A stretch of DNA of 64,000 nt from Acinetobacter indicus CIP 110367 (GTDB taxonomy: Bacteria; Pseudomonadota; Gammaproteobacteria; Pseudomonadales; Moraxellaceae). This document shows, in pieces, positions 34,593-43,491 of this stretch. Each line of letters opens with the position of its first letter. The stretch's first letter is position 1. The stretch spans positions 806,001 to 870,000 of the forward strand of contig NZ_KI530745.1 of the NCBI RefSeq assembly GCF_000488255.1, given 5' to 3'. Below the pieces are notes generated by a model, which was not told where the DNA came from, searched no databases, and saw only the letters and a program-made list of their open reading frames with translations. The translations under genes were made by a program, and so were the position numbers.

Positions 34593-35631
34593 GGCTTTGT
34601 TGCACAAACCTATCTGTAAAGGCTTTTTCAGCGATATAATTTTCAAATGAAGAAGCCTACACACAAAATCTACCGTACAACCAATTGGCCCGCATATAAC
34701 CGAGCACTCATGAGTCGCGGAAATATTGCCATTTAGTTTGATCCTGCTACGCAATGGTATGCACCATCAAAAGGCAAACAAGGGCGAAATCAAACCTACT
34801 CCGACGCAGCCATCCAATGCTGCTTAATGATTAAATCCTTATTCCGTCTGTCTTTACGTATGGTCACTGGCTTTGTGCAAAGTCTGATTAAACTTTGCGG
34901 ATTAAATTGGATAGCTCCAGATTACACCACGCTTTGTAGAAGACAAAAGCATATTGATATTGTAATCAGCTACCAAAAAAGTAGCGATGGGCTGCATCTA
35001 CTCATGGACTCTACAGGCATGAAGTTTCTAGGTGAGGGCGAATGGAAGCGCAAGAAACATGGACCTGAATATCGTTGCCAATGGCGTAAACTTCATATTG
35101 GTATAGATGCTAAAACCCTACAAATACGAGCAGTTCAGCTTACAACCAATAATGTCAGTGATTCACAGGTGCTTGGTGATTTACTTAATCAGATTCCACA
35201 AGATGAGCAGATTGACTCTGTTTATACCGATGGAGCTTATGACACCAAGCAATGCCGTCAGGTCATTGCAGATCGGCAAGCGCATGCGGTGATTCCACCT
35301 AGAAAAAATGCGAAACCATGGAAAGATACAAAGAGTAGCTCGCTAGAGCGAAATGAATTACTTCGAACAGTTAAACGTTTAGGCAGGACACTATGGAAAA
35401 AATGGTCAGGCTATCATCGCCGCAGTTTGGTGGAAACCAAGATGCATTGCATCAAATTATTAGGCGATAAATTAATGGCAAGAAGCTTTCCTAGTCAGGT
35501 GAATGAGATTCATGCACGTGTAGCAGTCCTCAACAGATTTACGGAATTAGGTCGACCACTTACCCAAGTTACGCCTTAAATTTGGCTCAATTAGGGGCGC
35601 TTTGCATTTCAAATCTTTGTGCAACAAAGCC
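34593..35631 (+). mobile_element. Complete IS5-family (IS903-like) element, 1039 bp
   Basis: Ends GGCTTTGTTGCACAAA (left) and TTTGTGCAACAAAGCC (right) are perfect inverted repeats. It is bracketed by the 9-bp direct repeat CTTTTTATT at 34584-34592 and 35632-35640, a target duplication of the size made by IS903-group elements. One transposase gene lies inside. The intact duplication points to a single insertion that has not since recombined. Confidence 0.92.
34647..35579 (+). pseudogene. IS5-family transposase with an amber codon at position 30
   Basis: The full frame of about 310 codons begins MKKPTHKIYRTTNWPAYNRA and runs to LGRPLTQVTP, but codon 30 (34734-34736) is TAG where Trp (TGG) is expected in the AIWFDP motif. 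After it the frame is intact through the DDE domain: LLMDSTGMKF, YTDGAYDTK and the SLVETKMHCIKLLG Glu. A restart at an internal ATG (34827) would lose 60 residues. The copy is probably inactive unless the stop is suppressed. Confidence 0.85.
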
Positions 35632-35734
35632 CTTTTTATTGTCTTAGTTATTGCTGCTTAAATATAAAAAAAGCCAGTCAGTGAGCGCTGACTGGCAAAA
35701 AAGGAAGACACAGATAAGTAAGTGAATGTCCGAT

Positions 35735-36925
35735 TTAGTCGACCTGGGTAAAGCGGTTTAAGACAGCAATCGACAGCAGCAATAAGGCCACCAGCGCAAA
35801 GACGGTGCTCAGGCCAATGGCTTCACTTAAGAAACCGACCAGCGCCGGGCCACTTAATGAACCGCTATAGGCAATGGTCGATACCAGCGATAAAGCAGCC
35901 GCTTTAGGCATAATGTTCTGACGGCCAACACGGGAGAACATCACCGGCACAATATTGGAACAGCCAAAACCGAGTAAGGCATAGCCCAGCAGGACTACTG
36001 CCCAGTGCGGCGCCATCACAATAATCCCTAGACCCAAGGCCGCACACAGCGCGCTATAGGTGATGATGTTTTTCTCGCCCCACATTCTTAGTAAGCGACG
36101 TCCAGAAAAACGGCCGATGGTCATGGTAATGGCAAAGAAGGTATAGGCCAGACCGGCAAAAGAAGCGTCCATCCCAAAGTTGCTGACCAGATAAATCCCG
36201 CTCCAGTCCATTGCTGAGCCTTCTGATAAAAAGGCAATAAAACAGACCAAACCAATTAACAGAATCATCGGGCTTGGGCGAAATTTCTGCTTCGCTGATG
36301 GTGCGGTGTCTTCTGGGGCTGTGTCTGATTTTTTCTCAATTTCAGACAGGCTGTTGGGAACGGCCAGAATGGCAATAAAGGCCAGCACCGCGCTCATGAT
36401 TAAAGCGCTCATTAGCGGTGAAACACCCAATGACAGCAGCACAGTCACAGTCAGCACACCAAGTAAACCGCCCAGACTGCACATACCATGGAAGCTGGAC
36501 ATCATATTTTTCAGGCTGTTCTTTTCAACAATCACCGCCTGTAAATTAATGGCCACCCCAAATGCACCCACCGCGGTCCCAAAGATAAACAGCACAATTG
36601 CCATGCTTAAGGCAGTACCAAATACCGTCAGTAACGGCAAAATGATCATCGCTGCAACCAGCGCAATCCCGATTAAAATACGGCAGCCAATACGCTGGAT
36701 TAACAGACCGGCCGCAGGCATGGCCAGCATCGATCCAATCCCCATACAGAGTAGCAACAGGCCAAAGTCTGCATGGTTTAAAGAAAGACGTTGTTGTGCA
36801 AATGGAATGAGCGGTGCCCAAGATGCCGTACTTAAACCCAGACCAAAAAAGCTGAGTTTGGTTGCCAGACCTTGTGCATTGAGCTGGGCAGATGCATCGA
36901 CGACTGTGGTTTTGGAAAACAACAT
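35735..36925 (-). CDS. MFS transporter
   Basis: A 396-residue major facilitator with 12 hydrophobic segments, of the YbjJ-like group. I chose the ATG at 36925 because AGAAGGTGG lies 8 bases upstream. An in-frame ATG at 36976 is also possible: it lies 7 bases after an AGGGG that is part of the leader hairpin at 36984-37023. The protein has the GIGSMLAMPAAGLLIQRIGC loop in the first half and TIGRFSGRRLLRMWG in the second. The substrate is unknown. It sits next to the IS903-like element but is itself intact. Confidence 0.8.
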   Translation of the reverse strand: MLFSKTTVVDASAQLNAQGLATKLSFFGLGLSTASWAPLIPFAQQRLSLNHADFGLLLLCMGIGSMLAMPAAGLLIQRIGCRILIGIALVAAMIILPLLTVFGTALSMAIVLFIFGTAVGAFGVAINLQAVIVEKNSLKNMMSSFHGMCSLGGLLGVLTVTVLLSLGVSPLMSALIMSAVLAFIAILAVPNSLSEIEKKSDTAPEDTAPSAKQKFRPSPMILLIGLVCFIAFLSEGSAMDWSGIYLVSNFGMDASFAGLAYTFFAITMTIGRFSGRRLLRMWGEKNIITYSALCAALGLGIIVMAPHWAVVLLGYALLGFGCSNIVPVMFSRVGRQNIMPKAAALSLVSTIAYSGSLSGPALVGFLSEAIGLSTVFALVALLLLSIAVLNRFTQVD

Positions 36926-36978
36926 GTATGTGCCACCTTCTAAAAACAGGGCATCCCATTCCAAAAAATTGTCCATAG

Positions 36979-37023
36979 AAAAACCCCTGCACACTTATAG
37001 AAAAATCTATAAACTTGCAGGGG
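36979..37023 (-). terminator. Leader hairpin/attenuator of the MFS gene
   Basis: On the minus strand CCCCTGCA, AGT, TTATAG, a 6-base loop, CTATAA, GTG and TGCAGGGG form a long stem with one internal bulge. TTTTT follows directly, so it is a textbook intrinsic terminator placed in the gene's 5' leader. The final GGGG could also serve as a hidden ribosome site for the ATG at 36976. Confidence 0.75.
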
Positions 37024-37635
37024 CTTTTGTTGGCGGAATTATACACAATTCACAGCAATGTACAGCCCTTTTTTGTCTATTTTACAAACAATTTTGTAAT
37101 GACAAAAAGTACTTCATTTTTCTCGTTTTTTTGAAAAATTCCAGCTGCAATATTTTTATATAATCATTTAAAAACAAATGCTTAATAGGTTGATTGTTTT
37201 ATTCAATCAGTTTAATGAGTTTTAGTGATTACCTGAAAATTGGCTTACATACAGATACACAGCCCTGCCCTTTCAGTTTTGATTATTTCGACCGCTCAAC
37301 CATCTAGCTGATGCAGGATTAAGCGTTTAAACCAATAAGTAACTAGAGCTCCTTTGTAGTTTATAGTTTTTATTTAAAAATAATAAAATGAGATTTATAA
37401 ATATATTAGTTTTAATTATCTCAACTCATCTATTTCAATATAAAAATAGCTTTAATTAATTTAAATTTAGCTTCAATAATTTAGATATTTCATAATGTGT
37501 AATATATATCTGCATGTAGTAAATTGTTATACTCTATGGCGAAGTTGTTTCGATTTTAAATAAAGCTATTTTTATCTCTTTAAGGCGTTTAAATTAAATA
37601 AAGATATTTATTTCATCTGAATTGGAGTAATAAAA
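37024..37635. other. 610-base AT-rich intergenic region
   Basis: It lies between two divergent genes, is extremely AT-rich and shows no ORF of note. GGAG precedes the DUF2171 start. No repeats or RNA genes were recognised. Confidence 0.5.
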
Positions 37636-37875
37636 ATGGCTGATATTAATTTAAATGACATTCAGAAACATAGCGAAGTTATTGCCTCCTGTGGCACCCA
37701 TATTGGTACGGTCGATCATCTGGAAGGCAGCGACAAAATCAAACTAACCAAGCAGGATTCTGGCGATGGCATGCACCATTACATTCCGACCTCTTGGGTG
37801 GAAGAAATTCGTGGCAACCAGATTATCCTGAACAAGAATTCTGAAGAAGTCACCAGTCAGTGGGAAGTGGTATAA
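37636..37875 (+). CDS. DUF2171 domain protein
   Basis: A 79-residue PRC-barrel-like protein with HSEVIASCGTHIGTVDHLEG and IPTSWVEEI, matching the DUF2171 pattern. These small proteins often lie beside stress genes, as here with an SDR of the general-stress type and a KGG protein nearby. No function is assigned. Its own terminator follows at 37881-37915. Confidence 0.8.
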   Translation: MADINLNDIQKHSEVIASCGTHIGTVDHLEGSDKIKLTKQDSGDGMHHYIPTSWVEEIRGNQIILNKNSEEVTSQWEVV

Positions 37876-37880
37876 ATTCT

Positions 37881-37915
37881 AAAAAGCACGATCTGCTCAG
37901 ATTCGTGCTTTTTTT
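37881..37915 (+). terminator. Intrinsic terminator after the DUF2171 gene
   Basis: AAAAAGCACGA and TCGTGCTTTTTTT frame an inner CTG/CAG stem. It is a strong terminator 6 bases after the stop. Confidence 0.88.
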
Positions 37916-37981
37916 ATTGCTGATAGCTTCATCATCTGACTGAGCAAAACAATAAATCGACCCAAAAACTTGGAGAACTCC

Positions 37982-38851
37982 ATGAATCATTATCCTGACA
38001 GCCCATCTCCGCAAGAGAAACAGGAGCATCAGCCTGGTGTGCAATATAAAATGACGCCCGAACCTGAAATTATTAAAAGCAATTATCAGGGCAGTCAAAA
38101 ACTCAAAGACAAGGTGGCCTTAATTACCGGCGGTGATAGCGGCATCGGCCGCTCCGTGGCAGTGCTGTTTGCCCGCGAAGGTGCCAATATTATTATTCCC
38201 TATTTAGAAGAAGATCAGGATGCGCAAGACACCAAGCGTCTAGTCGAGCAGGAAGGTCGTCAATGTCTGCTGATTCAGTGTGACCTGCGCCAGCATGCGG
38301 CAGTACAGCAGATGGTCGATCTGGCTTTGCAGCAATTTCCGCATATTAATATTTTGGTCAATAATGCCGCCGTACAATATCCACAAAAAACCATTGAGGA
38401 TATTAATCCCGAACAGCTGCATAAAACCTTTGAAACCAACCTCTACCCGCTGTTTTATGTGACCCAGTTACTCATTCCTCAAATGCAGCCCGGTGACAGT
38501 ATTATCAATACCACCAGTATCACCAGCTATCAGGGCCATAATGAGCTCATTGATTATGCCAGTACCAAAGGGGCTATTACTGCCTTTACCCGTAGCCTGT
38601 CGACCAACCTGCTAAAAAATAAAACCGGGATTCGGGTGAATGGTGTCGCACCCGGCCCAATCTGGACGCCGTTAATTCCAAGCAGTTTTGATGAAGAACA
38701 GCTAAAAGGTTTTGGTGAAGATACCCCCATGGGCCGTATGGGTCAGCCAAGTGAAGTTGCGCCAGCTTATCTGTTTTTAGCCTCCGATGAAGCCAGCTAT
38801 ATTTCCGGTCAGGTGATTCATGTCAATGGCGGTACCATTGTCAATGGTTAA
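37982..38851 (+). CDS. SDR-family oxidoreductase (YghA/general-stress type)
   Basis: A 289-residue NAD(P)-dependent short-chain dehydrogenase with a long N-terminal extension rich in Pro and Gln. It has the cofactor motif ALITGGDSGIGRSVAVLF, the NNAAVQYP motif and the catalytic YASTKGAI (Y-x3-K). The PG motif APGPIWTPLIPSSF completes the fold. This set matches the YghA/YdaD stress-linked SDR group. The ATG at 37982 has GGAG 8 bases upstream. Substrate unknown. Confidence 0.86.
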   Translation: MNHYPDSPSPQEKQEHQPGVQYKMTPEPEIIKSNYQGSQKLKDKVALITGGDSGIGRSVAVLFAREGANIIIPYLEEDQDAQDTKRLVEQEGRQCLLIQCDLRQHAAVQQMVDLALQQFPHINILVNNAAVQYPQKTIEDINPEQLHKTFETNLYPLFYVTQLLIPQMQPGDSIINTTSITSYQGHNELIDYASTKGAITAFTRSLSTNLLKNKTGIRVNGVAPGPIWTPLIPSSFDEEQLKGFGEDTPMGRMGQPSEVAPAYLFLASDEASYISGQVIHVNGGTIVNG

Positions 38852-38932
38852 CGGCATTTAAAGGCACACAAGCAATGTAGATAACATTTTGAGTTTTATT
38901 GAAACATGCATATCTATACAGGAGTGAAACTG

Positions 38933-39097
38933 ATGTCTAGAGGTGATAAGTCGGCCTATACCGACAAGCAGAAACGTCAGGCCCGCCATATTATTGAATC
39001 GGAAAAAGAGCGAGGCCATTCCGAAGAAGAAGCAGAACGCATTGGCTGGTCTACCGTCAATAAACAGGATGGCGGCGGTAAAAAGAAATCCCACTAA
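38933..39097 (+). CDS. Small charged protein, 54 aa
   Basis: A 54-residue protein starting MSRGDKSAYTDKQKRQARHI and ending in a Gly/Lys-rich tail. AGGAG precedes the ATG. It resembles small proteins found next to general-stress genes in proteobacteria, sometimes labelled plasmid-stabilisation-like, and I see no known domain. It lies 80 bases after the SDR gene and has a terminator at 39138-39166. Confidence 0.7.
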   Translation: MSRGDKSAYTDKQKRQARHIIESEKERGHSEEEAERIGWSTVNKQDGGGKKKSH

Positions 39098-39137
39098 ATG
39101 CCCTTCTGTTCTGCTGGAACCCTTTTAAACTTCTATA

Positions 39138-39166
39138 AAAATGCCAATCCTTAGGATTGGCATTTT
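39138..39166. terminator. Bidirectional terminator
   Basis: AAAATGCCAATCC and GGATTGGCATTTT form a perfect 13-bp stem with a TTA loop. It separates the small plus-strand gene from the convergent haem-oxygenase-fold gene. Confidence 0.88.
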
Positions 39167-39195
39167 GTTAGGTGATGACAAGTAGTCATCAAATT

Positions 39196-40614
39196 TTATT
39201 GAATCTGCTGCAGCGCCTGCGGGAATAAAAACTGGGTCAGTTGACGCGTGGCCCATAAACCAGTGGGATTATGATGCTGATGCGGCGCCAAGTAAGGCAA
39301 TAGCAGATTGATTTTTTCTTCCGCGCTACGCGCCAGTTTTAATTGCTGCTGCAAGGCCTGCTGTTCGCTTGAATTGAAATAATCGACAATATAATCATCG
39401 GCCTGCTGCACCGGGGTTACTGCCTTAAACGGCGCACGGCGTTCGGTATAGGCTTGGGCAATCCAGTCATAAATAATCTGCTGTTCAGCGACTGAAAACA
39501 CCCCAAACATTTTACCTTCTTCATTGTGAATCAGCTGCCAGAAGCGGCTTTCACTCGGATGCTGGCCGCGTTTAATCCACTGTTTATCCTGTAACATCTG
39601 AAGGAACTCAACCACTTTCTGGTCATTGCTGAGCCATTCATTCACCGATGCCTGGGCAAAGCGGCAACGGTTATTATGAATCAACTTGCCGACCACAGCT
39701 TTTTTCTTGAAAATCTTTTCAATCAGCGGGGTTAAATCACTGTTTTTAATAATTTCCGTAGAGCCTAGGCCAACATCATTCAGGGCATAGCCACGTTTCA
39801 GTTTTTCAATAAACTCTGTTTTATTGGCGGCCTGACTATAGGCATATTCCAGCGCAGCGACTGAACGATGCGCGTGACCATTGTCCAGGTTATCAATGGT
39901 AATGTGCACATTAAAATACTGATGATCCAGCCCCAGCTCGGCCAGTTCATAATTACTGATCAGCAAATGCAGCGGCAACTGTTCATAGCCTAAATTAAAA
40001 CCAATCACTTCCGGCAGATATTGCTGCGGTGCATAGGCCAGCGCCAGTTGTACCACGGGCTGATAATAGTATTCATCTTCCAGTCCTTCGACCAGATCTT
40101 GCAGATTCAGACTGCTGAGCAATTGCTGATACATCGACACGTGATTGGCTTTGGCTGAACCGAGGCCCAGCTCTTCCAGATAAATCATGATCAGATGCTG
40201 AAAATTCGGATCAGACCAATGTTTTAAGGTGCTATACAGCCAGGAACCATCGACATATTTTACTGGCGCGACTTTCACCAGAAAGTCATAGGCTGCTGCT
40301 ACATGCTGAAAGTATTCACGCTGACCACCAGCCTGACGCCGGCTTAAATACTGCTGATAGCGTTCACAATTCTGCATATTCTGCTGAAAAAGCCAGTCTT
40401 TGATCTGGACTGGCTCATCGGGTAAAGGAATAGATGGGGGATCTATCTGGTGAAGCTCGCGCTGTAAAAGCTGGGCCGAAAGCTTTTCTTTTTCTGGTGC
40501 TGGCGTGCTTTCATCCAGAAAGAAATGAAACAGCTCCCGATAGCTTTTTTGTCGTTCGAGTTTTAAGGGGCGATAACTGTTCTGAGAGACAACTGACATC
40601 TTGTTATTTTCCAT
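39196..40614 (-). CDS. Iron-containing redox enzyme family protein (haem-oxygenase-like fold)
   Basis: A 472-residue soluble protein. The middle part (about 110-320) has the spacing of acidic and His residues seen in haem-oxygenase-like di-iron oxidases: IYLEELGLGSAKANHVSMYQ, then NYELAELGLDHQYFNVHITI followed by DNGHAH. The N-terminal ~100 and C-terminal ~130 residues are not recognised. Known relatives act on fatty acids or amines. Its neighbours are a desaturase and its reductase, though a 302-base gap and a terminator separate them. Confidence 0.6.
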   Translation of the reverse strand: MENNKMSVVSQNSYRPLKLERQKSYRELFHFFLDESTPAPEKEKLSAQLLQRELHQIDPPSIPLPDEPVQIKDWLFQQNMQNCERYQQYLSRRQAGGQREYFQHVAAAYDFLVKVAPVKYVDGSWLYSTLKHWSDPNFQHLIMIYLEELGLGSAKANHVSMYQQLLSSLNLQDLVEGLEDEYYYQPVVQLALAYAPQQYLPEVIGFNLGYEQLPLHLLISNYELAELGLDHQYFNVHITIDNLDNGHAHRSVAALEYAYSQAANKTEFIEKLKRGYALNDVGLGSTEIIKNSDLTPLIEKIFKKKAVVGKLIHNNRCRFAQASVNEWLSNDQKVVEFLQMLQDKQWIKRGQHPSESRFWQLIHNEEGKMFGVFSVAEQQIIYDWIAQAYTERRAPFKAVTPVQQADDYIVDYFNSSEQQALQQQLKLARSAEEKINLLLPYLAPHQHHNPTGLWATRQLTQFLFPQALQQIQ

Positions 40615-40853
40615 TATTTTTCACTCAAACCAGCTTAGGAGATTCGCCAAAATCACCATAGTTCAGTTTTGTTAAACCACGTTAACTTGCCAGCTGCTCA
40701 AAAATAAAGCTCATAGATATCATAAACTTATAAAGATAATTCAGTTACATAATCGGCAAGACCGGGCGTTTTTTCTGTAAAAATAGCTCATGCTCCTGTA
40801 GCGCTGTTGCACTCAAGTTTGAGTCTTGAGTAAAAAATGCAGCAGTTATGCAA
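40615..40853. other. Intergenic region upstream of the haem-oxygenase-fold gene
   Basis: No gene is supported. It contains a short inverted repeat ACTCAAGTTTGAGT at 40811-40824. It presumably holds the promoter of the minus-strand gene. Confidence 0.4.
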
Positions 40854-40891
40854 AATAAAAAAGACCAAAAGACATCTTATCTTCTGGTCTT
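40854..40891 (-). terminator. Terminator of the desaturase operon
   Basis: On the minus strand AAGACCAGAAG and TCTTTTGGTCTT pair imperfectly and are followed by six T residues. It starts 25 bases after the desaturase stop. Confidence 0.75.
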
Positions 40892-40915
40892 ATAAAAGCT
40901 GGCTAAAATCTGCTG

Positions 40916-42079
40916 TTACTGGAATTTGGCTTTCAGCTGGGCCAGACAGGTACGAATCAGGTGACCGCCCTGCCCGATTTTGTCCTGCCAGTGATTTGGC
41001 ACCGAACACTTGGCCAGACGCACCCAGACACTGGAAAACTGCTGGATAAAATTGGCTTCATTATAATGAATACCATATTCTGCACACAGCGCTTTAATTT
41101 TTGGCGCTACTTCGGCATAACGGTTGGCCGGCATATCCGGAAATAAATGGTGCTCAATCTGATGGCTTAAATTTCCACTTAAAATATGCAGCCACTGGGT
41201 GCCACTAAAATTACTCGAACCGCGAATCTGGCGGATATACCATTCAGCCCGGCTTTCATTTTCGGTGTTGTCGGCTTCAAAATTTTCCGCATCTTCAGTG
41301 AAATGGCCGTTAAAGATCACCGCGGATGCCCACAGGCTGCGAATCACATTGGCGACAGCATTGCCGGCAAAAACCGGAATGGCATTTGGCCCGGCAAGCA
41401 GCGGGAAAAAGACATAATCTTTGACCACCTGACGGCGCATTTTCTTTCTTAAACCGGCCGCTTCATCCCAGACCTGTTTCCAGGTTTTGGTTTTATAAAC
41501 CAGTACATCTTCTAAATGCAGACGTTGCAGCCCCACATACCATTCAAAAAATACCATCAGCTGAATGGCCAGCGGAATATTCATCAAAAAACGCGGTTCC
41601 CATTTTTGTGCTTCGCTAACCCGTAGCAAGCCATAGCCGACATCGTGGTCTTTGTCGACAATATTAGTATAGGTGTGATGAATATAGTTATGGGTATATT
41701 TCCAGTCGTCTCCGGTGGCAATGGTGTCCCAGTCATAACTGGCACCGTTCAGGGTCGGATCATTCATCCAGTCAAACTGGCCATGCATGACGTTATGACC
41801 CAGCTCCATATTTTCAACAATTTTGGATAATCCGAGTAAACCAGTCCCCAATAACCATACTGGCGGAATCCAGCCGCCAAACATCAGCATCCCACGTGAG
41901 GCAATTTCACTATAGCGGACAAAATTACGGATTTTATAAATATACTGGGCATCTTTTTCCCCCAGATCGTCCATGACTTCACGGCGGATGACTTCCACTT
42001 TGGCACCAAATTCCTGAATCTGAGCCTCGGTTAAATATTTTGACTTGCTGTTCGGATGTAACGCGGCAGGCATATTCAT
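40916..42079 (-). CDS. Membrane fatty acid desaturase
   Basis: A 387-residue membrane di-iron desaturase. All three His boxes are present: GHNVMHGQFDW near residue 93, HNYIHHTYTN near 129 and HQIEHHLFPD near 310. Four hydrophobic segments are seen. It should introduce a double bond into an acyl chain. The gene for a flavin/2Fe-2S reductase lies 17 bases upstream, giving a two-component system. It resembles the DesA3/Ole1-like acyl-CoA desaturases of Acinetobacter and Pseudomonas. Regiospecificity is not visible. Confidence 0.88.
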   Translation of the reverse strand: MNMPAALHPNSKSKYLTEAQIQEFGAKVEVIRREVMDDLGEKDAQYIYKIRNFVRYSEIASRGMLMFGGWIPPVWLLGTGLLGLSKIVENMELGHNVMHGQFDWMNDPTLNGASYDWDTIATGDDWKYTHNYIHHTYTNIVDKDHDVGYGLLRVSEAQKWEPRFLMNIPLAIQLMVFFEWYVGLQRLHLEDVLVYKTKTWKQVWDEAAGLRKKMRRQVVKDYVFFPLLAGPNAIPVFAGNAVANVIRSLWASAVIFNGHFTEDAENFEADNTENESRAEWYIRQIRGSSNFSGTQWLHILSGNLSHQIEHHLFPDMPANRYAEVAPKIKALCAEYGIHYNEANFIQQFSSVWVRLAKCSVPNHWQDKIGQGGHLIRTCLAQLKAKFQ

Positions 42080-42096
42080 GTGATGTTCCCTCCAGA

Positions 42097-43119
42097 TTAT
42101 AAGTTAATCACGACAGGACTGATTGCCTGCGTCACGCAAAGTTTGATTTGGGTATTATGGTTATGGTCAATTTCACCGGTCAGCAGATTACGCACGCTGC
42201 CGCTGACTTTGGTACAGGAACAGGTATTGCAGATTCCCATGCGACAGCCATGGGCCGGTCTTAACCCGGCGGCTTCGGCACTGTCCAGCAAATTGCTGTT
42301 GGCCTGAAAATCCTGCTGCGAGCGCAAGAACTGCACCGGCTGCGCCTCCAGAGTTTCATCTGCGGTCATTTGAAAATACTCGGAATGAAACTGCTCGCTT
42401 AAATCCAGCTGCTGACAAATCTGCTGGGCGGCCTGCATCATCGAGGCTGAACCACAAGCATAAATATGTCGCTCACCCAGTTGCTCGACCGTGTTTTGCA
42501 GTAAGGCCAAAGACAAATGCTGACGCTGTTCTACGGTATTAAAATGATGATATTTAAAATGCGGATACATCAGCGCCAGGGTTTTAATTTCGGCATGGAA
42601 GGCATCATCCCGGGTGAAATACAGCAGGTCTATCGGCTGGGTCGAGCTGACCACGGCTTTTTGTAATAAGGAATAAATGGCGGTAATCCCACTGCCCGAT
42701 GCAATAAAACATAAAGATGGAACTTGTGCCGGCAGCACAAAATTGCCCTGCGGCTGGGACAGCTCCACCACAGCCCCTGCCGGTAACCGGGTCAAGGCAT
42801 TGGACATTTTGCCTTGCCGTTTGATGGCCAGAATCACATCGCCGTTATCGAGCAAAGTGACAATGGAATAGCTGCGCTGCTGGCGGACCCCATTCATCGC
42901 CAGCGTGATCAGAATACTTTGTCCGGCCTGAAAACGCTGTGCCTGAAAATTCTGGTTGGGACGTAAATGAATTTTATAAAAGTCTGGACTTAATGCCTGA
43001 ATTTCAACAACGTAGGCTTTGACTTTTTTCAATGCCCAGACTGGATTTATTTTTTCTGCAATAAAATCAATAAAATCTTCTCGAATCCACTCGGGTTTAT
43101 ACTCTACAGAAGTGCTCAT
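42097..43119 (-). CDS. Ferredoxin-type oxidoreductase (FAD, NADPH and 2Fe-2S), desaturase partner
   Basis: A 340-residue electron-transfer protein. The FAD-binding part has QRSYSIVT (R-x-Y-S), and the pyridine nucleotide part has CFIASGSGITAIYSLLQ and YACGSASM. The C-terminal plant-type ferredoxin domain has the Cys cluster in HGCRMGICNTCSC and a fourth Cys near the end (KLCVTQ). It is first in the operon with the desaturase and should deliver electrons to it. A leader of about 300 bases to the next gene has no regulator; in many relatives a TetR gene is adjacent. Confidence 0.88.
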   Translation of the reverse strand: MSTSVEYKPEWIREDFIDFIAEKINPVWALKKVKAYVVEIQALSPDFYKIHLRPNQNFQAQRFQAGQSILITLAMNGVRQQRSYSIVTLLDNGDVILAIKRQGKMSNALTRLPAGAVVELSQPQGNFVLPAQVPSLCFIASGSGITAIYSLLQKAVVSSTQPIDLLYFTRDDAFHAEIKTLALMYPHFKYHHFNTVEQRQHLSLALLQNTVEQLGERHIYACGSASMMQAAQQICQQLDLSEQFHSEYFQMTADETLEAQPVQFLRSQQDFQANSNLLDSAEAAGLRPAHGCRMGICNTCSCTKVSGSVRNLLTGEIDHNHNTQIKLCVTQAISPVVINL

Positions 43120-43443
43120 AGCGGCCTCATGATTTTTTCAGTGAACGGATGTTCTTTTTTTAATGTTCATGCCCACTATATAGATTCATGATCTCGATTC
43201 CATGTGAATGCAGGACAAAACTTGTCTTTTCCTTATGTTTTAGCTGGTTTTGTCTGACAAGATTCTGCACTTTTTCGGTCCCAACTTCGATGGGAGAAGT
43301 TTTATTGTTCTGATTTGCTTTTGTGCAGGCGCAGGATTTTTCATGAAAATGTCGTATGCTTTTGTCAGACTTGGTGAAAATGCCTGATATTTTTGCTGTA
43401 ATTGCCCCCACATTAGACTTAAGTCCAAAAAAAGTCTAAAACC
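43120..43443. other. Intergenic region, no gene seen
   Basis: This stretch between the reductase gene and the porin terminator contains an 83-codon minus-strand frame without a ribosome site or recognisable content. An AGACTT...AAGTCT inverted repeat lies near 43416-43437. The rest shows nothing. Confidence 0.4.
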
Positions 43444-43475
43444 AAAAAAGCCAGAAGTGTCCTTCTGGCTTTTTT
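43444..43475. terminator. Strong terminator after the porin gene
   Basis: AAAAAAGCCAGAAG and CTTCTGGCTTTTTT form a perfect 14-bp stem with a 4-base loop. It ends the benzoate uptake operon on the minus strand. Confidence 0.9.
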
Positions 43476-43491
43476 AATCTATAGCGTGTAA

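Noticed and set aside
43160..43411. 83-codon minus-strand frame next to the reductase gene
   Set aside because: No ribosome site, no family resemblance, and it overlaps a second equally random frame.
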